NCBI RefSeq assembly: GCF_030409055.1
Contig: NZ_CP116619.1
Coordinates: 3,449,628-3,513,627, forward strand
DNA length: 64,000 bases
Direction of reading: 5' to 3'
Source: Trichocoleus desertorum NBK24
GTDB lineage: Bacteria; Cyanobacteriota; Cyanobacteriia; FACHB-46
Shown: piece by piece, positions 42,832 to 51,077 of the stretch
Layout of the letters: the number at the start of each line of letters is the position of its first letter
Position numbering within the stretch: the stretch's first letter is position 1
The notes under the pieces: generated by a model
Told to the model about the DNA's origin: nothing
Database searches by the model: none
The model's input: the letters and a program-made list of their open reading frames with translations, nothing else
Position numbers and translations under genes: made by a program

Positions 42832-43776
42832 ATGATGCTCATGAGTTTTTCCCGCTGGTTTTTGCCAACTCTGTTCTGGCTCACTTTGTTTTCGCTTAGC
42901 AGTGGTGTTGTAACGCCAGAAGTGAGGTCGCAGGTGCTGCCAGGGGCGATCGCTCAAACCTCTAATACCTCCAATAATTTATGTCCAAAGCCTGCCTTAG
43001 AGCGTTTGACTCGCCACACGGTCAAGCCTGGTGAAACGCTAGAGAGTATTGGTCAGAAGTACAACGTGATTCCTGCCACCTTAATGGGGTTTAATCCTAG
43101 CCTTAGAAGCGGCAAGGCTAATCCTGGTGCAGAGATTGTGATTCCGCCTTACAACGGCGTGCAGGTAAGCGTTCCAGCGGGGCAAACTTGGCGAGATGTC
43201 GCAGCGACTTATAAAGTGCGAGCTGATGTATTGTTTGAAATCAACGGTTGCGCCGCCAAACCTACCACTGTTTTTGTCCCCGGTGTGAATTGGTCTCCAG
43301 TCGGCTCCGCTCCGCCCAGCATCAGCCCCAAAGATCGCGATAACTACGGCTTGACAGGCTACCCTCTGCCCACCACTGCGACGGTGTTGCTCGGCTACGG
43401 TTGGCGGTTACAACCCGCGATCGCTCAAGTCGCCTTTCACAGTGGCATTGACCTTGCGGCTCCCCTAGGCACCAATGTTCTAGCCGCAGGTGATGGCGTC
43501 GTGGCTTTTGCAGATCAGCAAGGCAGCTACGGCAATTTAGTCGTGATCAACCATGCGGGTGGACGTCAGAGTCGGTATGCCCAGTTAGGCAGCATCAAAG
43601 TCAAGGCAGGCCAAACCCTGAAAAAAGGCACTGTAGTAGGTACGATTGGTAGGACTGGAACGCCTAGCTCGACAGCGACTCACTTGCATTTCGAGGTGCG
43701 CTACACCTCCAATTTGGGTTGGGTTGCCGAAGATCCAGAGCCTTACATTCAAGGCATGAAGGTGGCAAAACAATGA
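42832..43776 (+). CDS. LysM and M23 peptidase-like cell-wall protein with substituted active-site His
   Basis: The 314-residue protein has a signal peptide (about 1-42, FWLTLFSLSSGVV), one LysM module (about 58-105; HTVKPGETLESIGQKYNV), a second weaker one (about 108-150) and an M23 (LytM) domain (about 190-305). The zinc ligands H203/D207 (HSGID) and H286 (HLHFE) are present. The additional catalytic histidine, usually in Y-x-H-L, is replaced by Q251 (RYAQL), so peptide-bond cleavage may be lost or weakened, as in EnvC-type amidase activators. LysM modules bind peptidoglycan, placing it in the envelope. Confidence 0.85.
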   Translation: MMLMSFSRWFLPTLFWLTLFSLSSGVVTPEVRSQVLPGAIAQTSNTSNNLCPKPALERLTRHTVKPGETLESIGQKYNVIPATLMGFNPSLRSGKANPGAEIVIPPYNGVQVSVPAGQTWRDVAATYKVRADVLFEINGCAAKPTTVFVPGVNWSPVGSAPPSISPKDRDNYGLTGYPLPTTATVLLGYGWRLQPAIAQVAFHSGIDLAAPLGTNVLAAGDGVVAFADQQGSYGNLVVINHAGGRQSRYAQLGSIKVKAGQTLKKGTVVGTIGRTGTPSSTATHLHFEVRYTSNLGWVAEDPEPYIQGMKVAKQ

Positions 43777-43820
43777 TTCAATAAAAGACTGTGAATGAAT
43801 ATTATGAATAAATATTAAAA

Positions 43821-44687
43821 ATGAGTCACCCGACACCCGAACAACTCCAAATCTTTTTAGATGTTGCCACGGAAGCAGCGCTGGCCGCAGGAGTCATCTT
43901 GCAAGATTACTGGGGCCATCTAGAAGCGATCGAAGAGAAAGGCCGTCCCGGAGATTTAGTCACCGAAGCGGACAAGGCGGCAGAAGCGGCAATTTTACAG
44001 GTGCTACGTCGCCATGTTCCCGACCATCCCATTTTGGCTGAAGAATCGGGCCAGCTCAACAATACGGCCAGTGAGTATTTGTGGGCGATCGATCCTCTAG
44101 ACGGCACCACGAATTATGCTCATCAATATCCTGTGGCCGCCGTTTCCGTAGGGCTGCTGATTGAGGGAGTCCCTCATGTCGGCGCTATTTTTGATCCTTT
44201 CCGCCAAGAACTGTTTCGAGCTGCTACAGGATTGGGAGCCACTCGCGATCGCCGTCCCATTCAAGTCTCAAAAACCGCTGAACTCGGTAAGAGCATCTTG
44301 GTCTCTGGGTTTGCCTACGATCGCCGCGAAACCTCAGACAATAACTATGCCGAATTTTGTCATCTCACTCATCTAACTCAAGGGGTGCGTCGGAGTGGCT
44401 CTGCTGCCCTAGATCTCGCCTATGTAGCCTGCGGTCGTTTCGATGGCTATTGGGAGCGGGGGCTATCTCCTTGGGATATGGCAGCGGGCATTGTGTTAGT
44501 CCGGGAAGCGGGTGGGCAGGTTACAGCTTACGACCAAAGCCCTGTAGTCATTCCTTCCGGTCGCATTTTAGCTACTAATCAGCAAATTCATAGCGCTTTG
44601 AGCCGCGAACTGTTACAGGTGAGCGCTGCATCAGCCGCAAGAAATGATAACAATGTATTAAGTCAGGATGCTAGCCACCCCTACTAA
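43821..44687 (+). CDS. inositol monophosphatase-family phosphatase
   Basis: The 288-residue enzyme has the metal-binding motifs of the IMPase/SuhB family: the acidic loop E in LAEESG (about 73-78), WAIDPLDGTTNYAH (about 91-104) and a late WERGLSPWDMAAGIVLVREAGG. It hydrolyses phosphate from inositol or similar phosphorylated sugars; in cyanobacteria related enzymes also act on histidinol phosphate (and sugar bisphosphates). Which substrate is used is not decided. hisZ lies 1 kb downstream, but nothing ties the two. ATG 43821 is the start. Confidence 0.88.
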   Translation: MSHPTPEQLQIFLDVATEAALAAGVILQDYWGHLEAIEEKGRPGDLVTEADKAAEAAILQVLRRHVPDHPILAEESGQLNNTASEYLWAIDPLDGTTNYAHQYPVAAVSVGLLIEGVPHVGAIFDPFRQELFRAATGLGATRDRRPIQVSKTAELGKSILVSGFAYDRRETSDNNYAEFCHLTHLTQGVRRSGSAALDLAYVACGRFDGYWERGLSPWDMAAGIVLVREAGGQVTAYDQSPVVIPSGRILATNQQIHSALSRELLQVSAASAARNDNNVLSQDASHPY

Positions 44688-44755
44688 GGCATGCATCCCC
44701 TGGGCACAAAGTAAACTAGAAAGAATTTAGTAGTAGGAAAGTGAGACCACAAAAC

Positions 44756-45703
44756 ATGTCTTTTCAACTTGACCGAGGGCTATTTAAGCTGGATTTCACT
44801 GACCACTACGCTATCCTAGGAGTTCCAATTAATTCGGACGCCAAGGAAATTAGAAAACGCTATCTCAAAATCGCGCGTAGTCTGCACCCAGATAGTTTTT
44901 CATCTGATTCTGAAGAACACAAACAGCAAGCGACCGAGTGGTTATCCAAGCTCGTTAATCCAGCCTATGAGAAGTTGTCGCAAGACAAAGAGCGAGCTGA
45001 ATACGAGGTGCTAGTGCGGCTAAAAGGCCAACAGGCTGTTAAAGAGAAGGATTCTGTTCAGATCTTGAGTGAAGTGGCGACCCAACTCTCTAAAGCCAGC
45101 GATGTCGATCATGCTTATAAAACTACACTGCATGAATTGGCAACTAAACAATACGAATCTCCAGACCAAATGCTGGAGCTAACGGGTCAAATTAGTGAAC
45201 TGAATTTTATGTATCTACTGCGCAAAGGTGGAGCAGGAATTCCGTCTTCGCAGTCTAAAAATCAAGTGGGGGGAGGTGCTGCCACTTCTAATCAAGCAGG
45301 CAAGTCCCCTACCCCTGCGGCTCCTGCGGCTCCACCACCCAAACTGACTGCTGTAGAACAATATTGCCGTCGGGCCGAAGAATTGATTGTTAGAAATGCT
45401 TTTGCTCAAGCCATTTTAGAACTCCGGGATGGTTTGAAATTAGAACCAAACAACAGCCGCTGTCATGGTTTATTGGGCATGGTGTATTTGAAGCAAAACC
45501 AGGCCAAAATGGCTAAGATTCATATTGAGCGAGCGCTACAGCTAAATCCGAAAGATGAAGTCGCTTTGGAAGCGAAGCAAAAATTAGATAAGCTGTCTGC
45601 TGGGACTGGCAGCCAAGGTAAGACAGCCAAGGCTGCTCAGTCGGAGAAGCCCCGTGATTCAGGTGGGGGTTTGTTTGGTTTGTTTGGCGGAAAGAAAAAA
45701 TAA
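44756..45703 (+). CDS. J-domain protein with C-terminal TPR repeats
   Basis: From ATG 44756 (GTG 44741 is an alternative) the protein has a DnaJ-like J domain (about 10-72; HYAILGVP, IRKRYLKIARSLHPDSF with the HPD tripeptide). A linker follows, with an Ala/Pro/Gly-rich part (about 165-200), and two TPR motifs (about 200-280; RRAEELIVRNAFAQAILELRDGL and LGMVYLKQNQAKMAKIHIERAL). It ends in GLFGLFGGKKK. It should recruit DnaK-type chaperones to TPR-bound clients. The stop codon TAA overlaps the hisZ ATG by one base, so the two are translationally coupled. Confidence 0.86.
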   Translation: MSFQLDRGLFKLDFTDHYAILGVPINSDAKEIRKRYLKIARSLHPDSFSSDSEEHKQQATEWLSKLVNPAYEKLSQDKERAEYEVLVRLKGQQAVKEKDSVQILSEVATQLSKASDVDHAYKTTLHELATKQYESPDQMLELTGQISELNFMYLLRKGGAGIPSSQSKNQVGGGAATSNQAGKSPTPAAPAAPPPKLTAVEQYCRRAEELIVRNAFAQAILELRDGLKLEPNNSRCHGLLGMVYLKQNQAKMAKIHIERALQLNPKDEVALEAKQKLDKLSAGTGSQGKTAKAAQSEKPRDSGGGLFGLFGGKKK

Positions 45704-46932
45704 TGGTTTATCAACCACCTGCTGGAGCTAGGGATCTCCTGCCACTTGATGTGGCTCAAAAGCGCTGGATTGAGAAGCACCTACAGCAGGTGTTTCATCG
45801 CTGGGGCTATCACCGCATTATTACTTCAACCTTAGAGCGACTGGATACCCTAATGGCGGGGGGAGCGGTGCAGCGCTCTACGGTGATCCAAGTCCAAGAT
45901 GCCGAAAATGAAGTGTTGGGGCTGCGTCCGGAGCTGACTGCTTCGATCGCGCGGGCGGCAGTGACTCGGATGGCGGGTGCCACCTATCCCCAAAGGCTCT
46001 ACTACAATGCCAATGTGTTTCGGCGAGCGGCTCAAGCCAATCACAACCGTCAGCAGGAGTTTTACCAGGCGGGTGTGGAGTTGTTGGGCGGTGGCGGCTT
46101 AGTGGCAGATGCTGAAATTCTGCTTTTGCTGGCTGATTGCCTAAAAACTCTCCGCATCGCTCCGTGGCATTTGGTCCTAGGGGAAGCAGGACTGACGCGA
46201 TCGCTCCTGTCGCCGTTTCCGAGCCATTTGCAAGACACAGTGCGGCAGGCGATCGCTCATTTAGACCGCATTGCTCTAGAAACTCTACCCCTCTCGCCAG
46301 AACTGCGGGAACGGGCGCTTTTCTTAGTGGATTTGCGAGGTCGCCCTACGGATGTGCTGCAAAAGGTGTCGAGTTTAGATTTGGATACAAGCCAGCGGCA
46401 AGCGGTCAACAACCTCAAGTCTTTGGTAGAGCTACTCAGTGATAGTTTTGCTGAACAGCCAGGGCAATCTCCGCTGATTCTCGACCTTAGCTTAATCCAA
46501 ACTTTTGACTACTACACAGGCATTGTGTTTGAAGTGGTGAGTGAGGCGGAAACGGGGCAGCGTGTCCTGGGTCAGGGCGGGCGCTATGACCAGTTGTTAG
46601 GTCTCTATCATCCTCAGGGAGAAACGTATCCCGGTATTGGTTTCTCGCTCAACATTGAAGATTTACATCAAGTGCTGCTGCCGACTGATCAGTTGCCTCA
46701 AGAAACGCCTCACAGCGATTGGTTGGTGGTGCCAGAGAGCGCTCAAGCTTATACGGCGGCGTTTGCTTATGCCCAGAAGTTACGAGAGTCGGCTGAGTTG
46801 GTGCGAGTAGAGGTAGACTTGGGCGATCGCCAATCTCCAGAAGCGGTGCGGGAATATGCTCGCGATCGCCGAATTACTCAGTTGGTGTGGATCAAGGCGG
46901 ATGGTTCTGCGGAAGTAGAATCTCTCACCTAG
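45703..46932 (+). CDS. hisZ: ATP phosphoribosyltransferase regulatory subunit
   Basis: HisZ is the histidyl-tRNA-synthetase-like partner of the short HisG, catalysing and regulating the first step of histidine synthesis. The 409-residue protein shows the class II synthetase-like core: GARDLLPLDVAQKRWIEKHL, LRPELTASIARAAVTRM, RRAAQANHNRQQEFYQAGVELLG and GQGGRYDQLLGLYHP. The Gln/Glu in EFYQAG and the lack of an anticodon-binding C-terminal domain match HisZ rather than HisS. It is coupled to the J-domain gene by a one-base overlap. No hisG is in the window. Confidence 0.9.
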   Translation: MVYQPPAGARDLLPLDVAQKRWIEKHLQQVFHRWGYHRIITSTLERLDTLMAGGAVQRSTVIQVQDAENEVLGLRPELTASIARAAVTRMAGATYPQRLYYNANVFRRAAQANHNRQQEFYQAGVELLGGGGLVADAEILLLLADCLKTLRIAPWHLVLGEAGLTRSLLSPFPSHLQDTVRQAIAHLDRIALETLPLSPELRERALFLVDLRGRPTDVLQKVSSLDLDTSQRQAVNNLKSLVELLSDSFAEQPGQSPLILDLSLIQTFDYYTGIVFEVVSEAETGQRVLGQGGRYDQLLGLYHPQGETYPGIGFSLNIEDLHQVLLPTDQLPQETPHSDWLVVPESAQAYTAAFAYAQKLRESAELVRVEVDLGDRQSPEAVREYARDRRITQLVWIKADGSAEVESLT

Positions 46933-47019
46933 CCTTACCCTGAAGATTTAGGTTGATCCTGATAGCTTAGAAGAAGCAATCAGATTGATTTGTTTTGCGT
47001 TTTTGAGAGAGAGAACACT

Positions 47020-47244
47020 GTGCCACATACGATTGTTACGAATACTTGTGAAGGCGTTGCCGATTGTGTAGATGCTTGCCCGGTGGCCTGTATTCACGAA
47101 GGGCCTGGTAAGAATACGAAAGGTACTGATTGGTATTGGATTGATTTCACGACCTGCATTGATTGTGGGATTTGTTTGCAGGTTTGTCCGGTGGAGGGGG
47201 CGATCGTGCCGGAGGAGCGGCCTGATTTGCAGAAGACTCCTTAA
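47020..47244 (+). CDS. small ferredoxin with two Fe-S cluster motifs
   Basis: The 74-residue protein starts at GTG 47020 (the open frame goes back to TTG 46990). It has the bacterial ferredoxin arrangement: cysteines at about 10, 16, 20 and 24 (CEGVADCVDACPVACIHEG), then C46, C49, C52 and C56 (CIDCGICLQVCP). The pattern is of the 7Fe/8Fe type. It would carry low-potential electrons; the partner is unknown. It stands alone, 90 bp after hisZ and followed by a G/C-rich repeat. Confidence 0.9.
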   Translation: MPHTIVTNTCEGVADCVDACPVACIHEGPGKNTKGTDWYWIDFTTCIDCGICLQVCPVEGAIVPEERPDLQKTP

Positions 47245-47274
47245 TTGTTAGAGCTAGCTTGAAGAAGTCGAACC

Positions 47275-47322
47275 TTTGGGGGCACCTGCCCCCAAACCCC
47301 CGCTGAGGGACGGTTGCGTCCC
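47275..47322 (+). repeat. intergenic repeat with two perfect hairpins
   Basis: TTTGGGGGCA (47275-47284) pairs with TGCCCCCAAA (47287-47296), and GGGACG (47307-47312) pairs with CGTCCC (47317-47322) around GTTG. C-rich DNA between and after them completes a structure common in cyanobacterial intergenic DNA. An open frame runs across it into the ABC ATPase gene, which would start far too early; the true start is ATG 47399. The second hairpin could also end transcription of the ferredoxin gene. Confidence 0.6.
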
Positions 47323-47398
47323 CCAGACCCCCTCCAAAAGGGTGATTGATCCTGGCTGCTCACTGCTAACACTAATCGCCAATAGCCAATCCCTAACT

Positions 47399-48130
47399 AT
47401 GACCCATTCTGCTCCTTTGCTTGAAGTTGAAGATGTCTACGCAGGTTATGTGCAGGATCTAAATATTCTGCAAGGCATCAATATGAAGGTTTATCCGGGG
47501 GAGTTGGTGGCGGTGATTGGCCCGAATGGGGCGGGTAAGTCAACGCTGGCAAAGACTGTTTTTGGGTTGTTGACACCAAATCGCGGCAAGATTACGTTCA
47601 ACGGGGATAACATTGCGGGTTTGAAGTCGAACCAGATCGTGCAGCGAGGAATGTGCTATGTGCCGCAAATTTCTAATGTGTTTCGATCGCTGAGTGTGGA
47701 TGAAAACCTGGAAATGGGGGCTTTTATCCGCAATGAACCATTAGAGTCAGTCAAGAATCACATTTACACCATGTTTCCTGATCTGGCGGGTCGGCGACGG
47801 CAGCGGGCAGGCACTTTGTCAGGTGGGCAACGGCAAATGCTGGCAATGGGACGGGCTTTGATGCTGCAACCGAGGTTGATGTTGCTGGATGAGCCTTCGG
47901 CAGCGTTATCACCGATTTTGGTGAACAATGTGCTGGAGCAAATTAAGCAAATTAATCAGAATGGTACGGCGATCGTGCTGGTGGAGCAAAATGCTCGCAA
48001 GGCGTTAGAGATGGCCGATCGCGGTTATGTACTAGAGGCAGGGCGCGATCGCTTTGAAGGCCCAGGGCGTGACTTGCTCTTTGACCCGAAAGTGGGTGAG
48101 TTGTATTTAGGGGCGGGCAAAGTTCATTAA
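47399..48130 (+). CDS. LivF-like branched-chain/neutral amino acid ABC ATPase
   Basis: The ATPase has Walker A VIGPNGAGKSTLAKTVFG (about 39-56), signature LSGGQRQMLAMGRAL and Walker B LMLLDEPSAALSP, all in the LivF (urea/branched-chain) subfamily. ATG 47399 begins MTHSAPLLEVEDVYAGY, the normal LivF start; the longer frame from 47276 runs over a repeat. The transporter's other ATPase, permeases and binding protein are not nearby. In cyanobacteria the Nat-type genes are often scattered, so this could be NatE; that name is not secure. Confidence 0.85.
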   Translation: MTHSAPLLEVEDVYAGYVQDLNILQGINMKVYPGELVAVIGPNGAGKSTLAKTVFGLLTPNRGKITFNGDNIAGLKSNQIVQRGMCYVPQISNVFRSLSVDENLEMGAFIRNEPLESVKNHIYTMFPDLAGRRRQRAGTLSGGQRQMLAMGRALMLQPRLMLLDEPSAALSPILVNNVLEQIKQINQNGTAIVLVEQNARKALEMADRGYVLEAGRDRFEGPGRDLLFDPKVGELYLGAGKVH

Positions 48131-48212
48131 ATTGGAGTTTGGCAGCGAGGTTAGCTCGGTTCTGACCTAAAATAGATAATCTGGCTCAGCAAAAATCTTT
48201 GATCATTCGTTC

Positions 48213-48692
48213 GTGATTCTGCAACTCGACTCTCACCACATTCAAGCGATCGCGGCTCAGGCTGAGTGCACTTACCCAGAAGAGTGCTGCGGTTTGCTAT
48301 TGGGAAAAGTGAGTTCAGGTTCTAGTGAGTCTCGAACGGTAGTGGAAGTTCGTGCCACTGAGAATGTTTGGACTCAGGATTTAGGTGACGCGATCGAGTT
48401 GCCAAACAATTGGGATTTGACCCAACACAAGCATTTCTGGATTGATCCCCGCGAGATCTTACAAGTTCAGCGGGAAGCACGCGATCGCCACCTCGACATT
48501 ATTGGTGTGTATCACTCCCATCCCGATCATCCCGCTACACCTTCGGAGATGGACCGAATGTGCGCCTGGGCGCACTACTCGTATGTTATTGTTTCCGTTC
48601 AACACGGTAAAGTTATAGATCTGCGTAGCTGGAGCCTGACCGAAGACCATCGGTTCCAGCCAGAAGATATTTTGATTGCTGAGGCTGTTTAG
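48213..48692 (+). CDS. JAMM/MPN (M67) metallopeptidase-like protein
   Basis: The 159-residue protein is a single JAMM domain: glutamate near residue 24 (PEECCGLLLG), zinc motif HSHP (101-104) and S111-x-x-D114 (PSEMD). This is the prokaryotic Mec+/RadC-unlike JAB group that trims the C-terminus of ubiquitin-like sulfur carriers. Start is GTG 48213. The MoeB-rhodanese gene follows 54 bp later on the same strand; the pair recalls bacterial JAB/E1 associations. No ThiS/MoaD-type carrier is visible in the window. The substrate is inferred from context. Confidence 0.85.
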   Translation: MILQLDSHHIQAIAAQAECTYPEECCGLLLGKVSSGSSESRTVVEVRATENVWTQDLGDAIELPNNWDLTQHKHFWIDPREILQVQREARDRHLDIIGVYHSHPDHPATPSEMDRMCAWAHYSYVIVSVQHGKVIDLRSWSLTEDHRFQPEDILIAEAV

Positions 48693-48746
48693 TTTTAGCG
48701 ATTTCTCCGAACTCGCCTATCCCATCATCTCTTTGCATTCATTGCC

Positions 48747-49919
48747 ATGCTCAATCCCAATTTGGATGAGATCCAACTCACAAAAGACGAATACGAACGG
48801 TATTCTCGCCACTTGATTCTGCCAGAAGTCAGTCTGGAAGGGCAAAAGCGCCTTAAAGCAGCTAGCGTCCTCTGCATTGGCACAGGCGGCTTGGGTGCAC
48901 CTTTGCTGCTCTATCTAGCGGCAGCCGGTATCGGACGCATCGGTATTGTAGACTTCGATGTGGTCGATCACTCTAACCTCCAGCGCCAAGTGATTCACGG
49001 CACTTCTTGGGTGGGTAAGCCTAAGATCGAGTCGGCCAAGAACCGGATTCTCGAAATCAACCCCAACTGTCAAGTTGATCTGTACGAGACTCGCCTTAGT
49101 TCTGAAAACGCGCTTGATATCGTTGCGCCTTACGACATTGTGGTGGATGGCACCGACAACTTCCCCACTCGTTACCTGGTCAATGATGCTTGCGTGTTGC
49201 TGAACAAGCCCAACGTCTACGGCTCCATCTATCGGTTTGAAGGCCAAGCGACGGTCTTTAACTACGAAGGTGGCCCTAACTACCGCGACCTCTATCCCGA
49301 ACCCCCACCGCCAGGACTCGTGCCTTCCTGTGCTGAGGGTGGTGTTTTGGGAATTCTGCCAGGAATTATCGGCGTGATTCAGGCCACCGAAACGGTCAAA
49401 ATCATTCTGGGTAAAGGGACAACCCTGAGCGGTCGTTTGCTGCTTTACAACGCCTTGGAGATGAAATTCCGGGAGTTGAAGCTGCGGCCCAACCCAGTCC
49501 GTCCAGTGATTGAAAAGCTAGTAGATTATGAGGAGTTCTGCGGTATTCCTCAAGCCAAAGCCGCCGAAGCTCAGCAGCAAGCCGAAATCCCTGAGATGAC
49601 GGTGCTAGAGCTGAAGCAACTGCTCGACAGTGGTGCCGATGATTTTGTGCTGCTCGATGTCCGCAATCCTAATGAATACGAGATTGCTAGTATTCCAGGT
49701 TCGATTTTAGTGCCCCTACCCGACATTGAAAGCGGCGAAGGTGTGGCTAAGGTCAAGGAAGCACTAAACGGCCATCGTCTAATTGCTCACTGCAAGATGG
49801 GCGGACGCTCGGCTAAGGCGCTTGGCATCCTGAAGCAAGCAGGTATCGCCGGCACTAACGTCAAAGGTGGTATCCAAGCTTGGAGCCGGGAAGTCGATCC
49901 TTCTGTACCTGAGTACTAA
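48747..49919 (+). CDS. moeB: MoeB-type adenylyltransferase fused to rhodanese domain
   Basis: The 390-residue protein joins an E1-like domain (about 1-260) with a rhodanese domain (about 280-388). The E1 part has GTGGLGAPLLLYLAAAGIG (nucleotide loop), DNFPTRYLVNDACV, and a PSCAEGGVLGILPGIIG segment. The rhodanese part has the LDVRNPNEYEIASIPG loop and the sulfur-carrying cysteine in HCKMGGRSAKAL. This combination activates a sulfur carrier C-terminus with ATP and may pass sulfur on, as in molybdopterin or thiamine/tRNA thiolation. A carrier protein is not encoded next to it. Start ATG 48747, 54 bp after the JAMM gene. Confidence 0.9.
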   Translation: MLNPNLDEIQLTKDEYERYSRHLILPEVSLEGQKRLKAASVLCIGTGGLGAPLLLYLAAAGIGRIGIVDFDVVDHSNLQRQVIHGTSWVGKPKIESAKNRILEINPNCQVDLYETRLSSENALDIVAPYDIVVDGTDNFPTRYLVNDACVLLNKPNVYGSIYRFEGQATVFNYEGGPNYRDLYPEPPPPGLVPSCAEGGVLGILPGIIGVIQATETVKIILGKGTTLSGRLLLYNALEMKFRELKLRPNPVRPVIEKLVDYEEFCGIPQAKAAEAQQQAEIPEMTVLELKQLLDSGADDFVLLDVRNPNEYEIASIPGSILVPLPDIESGEGVAKVKEALNGHRLIAHCKMGGRSAKALGILKQAGIAGTNVKGGIQAWSREVDPSVPEY

Positions 49920-50711
49920 ATACCTAAGCTCTAATCGTATTTCAGATTAGTTTTCATCGCCCCCTCGCTTTTGTGATCCCCTTCTCCCTTTGAGTAGTTG
50001 GGTTGGCAAGGTGTAGGGGGCGATCGCGTTGATCCGAGCTATTTATAATTGATCCCGCAACTTGATCCCTTAACTATCTTTTCCTTTTTTGTGTAGCTTA
50101 ATCTGCTAGTGATGGTCGTTACTTTCCCAGCGTTAAACTCATGCCTTAATGTTATTAGCTATTGCGCTTTGCTTTTTTGGACTGGCATGTAATGGCTACT
50201 GCATTCTCAAGTGCGATCGGATCTTGATTGATCGCTCTGGGGATCAATCTCTGGAATCACACATTTAGAGGGCATTTATCTAGTTTATTGCCACCATAAA
50301 AAACAAAATTTTTGTATCCGAAAAATGCTGTATTACTGCTCACAATTCAATTTGTCTCCCAAGATGGATGCTGGGGATCGCCCACTAGCTCTACCTTAGA
50401 GTTTAAGGAGCATAGGTCTTTAGTATTTGCTTAAGACATTTTTGAAGCCAGGTCTGGTAAGTCTCTAAGTCAAGAATCATACTGACGCTTTTTAGGAGGC
50501 TCAGTTTCATTCTCAACTGATCCATTGCTGAACAAGGTCGTTCCCTAACCAGAGTTGCTCTAGCGCGACTCTAAAGGTGAATAATTGTAAAGCGATTGAT
50601 CGACAGAAGCATCAGACCGAATTGCCAAGAACAATCGAGTGCATCAAATAAGCTCGGCTCTTGAATCCCTATTAATTAACAAGCTTTAAACTGTTTGGAG
50701 AGCTAAGTGCC
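49920..50711. other. 792-bp gene-free region before the zinc-ribbon gene
   Basis: No coding frame here has family resemblance. A perfect 8-bp stem, GATTGATC (50226-50233) with GATCAATC (50242-50249), has no T-run. A/T-rich DNA around 50290-50330 contains ACAAAA/TTTTGT around a short centre. The last 150 bp before 50712 must contain the promoter of the zinc-ribbon gene. I could not match known cyanobacterial small RNAs. Confidence 0.4.
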
Positions 50712-50909
50712 ATGAATAGCGATGTTAATAAATGCCCTTATTGCGATAGCCCTTTACTGCGACACGCTCGCCAGAAAGGAGTGTACTGGTTCTGCACTTC
50801 CTGTTGGCAAGAAGTGCCCTCACTCTCTAGCGCCGTACTGCGGAGTGAGACTCCTATGACCGCTGCATCACCTAAAGGAGCAACTGCCGCTCATCGTTCT
50901 AGGCAATGA
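50712..50909 (+). CDS. small zinc-ribbon protein
   Basis: The 65-residue protein has two CxxC pairs, CPYC (about 8-11) and CTSC (about 28-31), separated by RHARQKGVYWF; this should bind one zinc ion. A Ser/Ala-rich tail with no structure follows. Similar small ribbons occur in several cyanobacteria, often as stand-alone genes, but their function is unknown; nucleic acid or protein binding is possible. GGAGAG lies 8-13 bp before the ATG. A terminator follows and a long gene-free region precedes it. Confidence 0.72.
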   Translation: MNSDVNKCPYCDSPLLRHARQKGVYWFCTSCWQEVPSLSSAVLRSETPMTAASPKGATAAHRSRQ

Positions 50910-50970
50910 GAGAGCTTTGTTTTAGCCAGATTTTTCTAGATAGATCAAGTGTGAGTCGCATAAAGTCATG

Positions 50971-51002
50971 ACCCTGTCTCTGGATCGAGATGGGGTTTTT
51001 TG
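50971..51002 (+). terminator. rho-independent terminator of the zinc-ribbon gene
   Basis: ACCCTGTCTC (50971-50980), loop TGGATC, and GAGATGGGGT (50987-50996) form a 10-bp stem with two G-T pairs, followed by TTTTTT. It lies 60 bp behind the zinc-ribbon stop and before the dehydrogenase gene. Confidence 0.75.
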
Positions 51003-51077
51003 TGGAGCTAGAGGCGCAGCTTGGCGTAACCCTATCTTGATAAGATTAAGAGAATTCAAGGGTTTTGGACAATTCCT

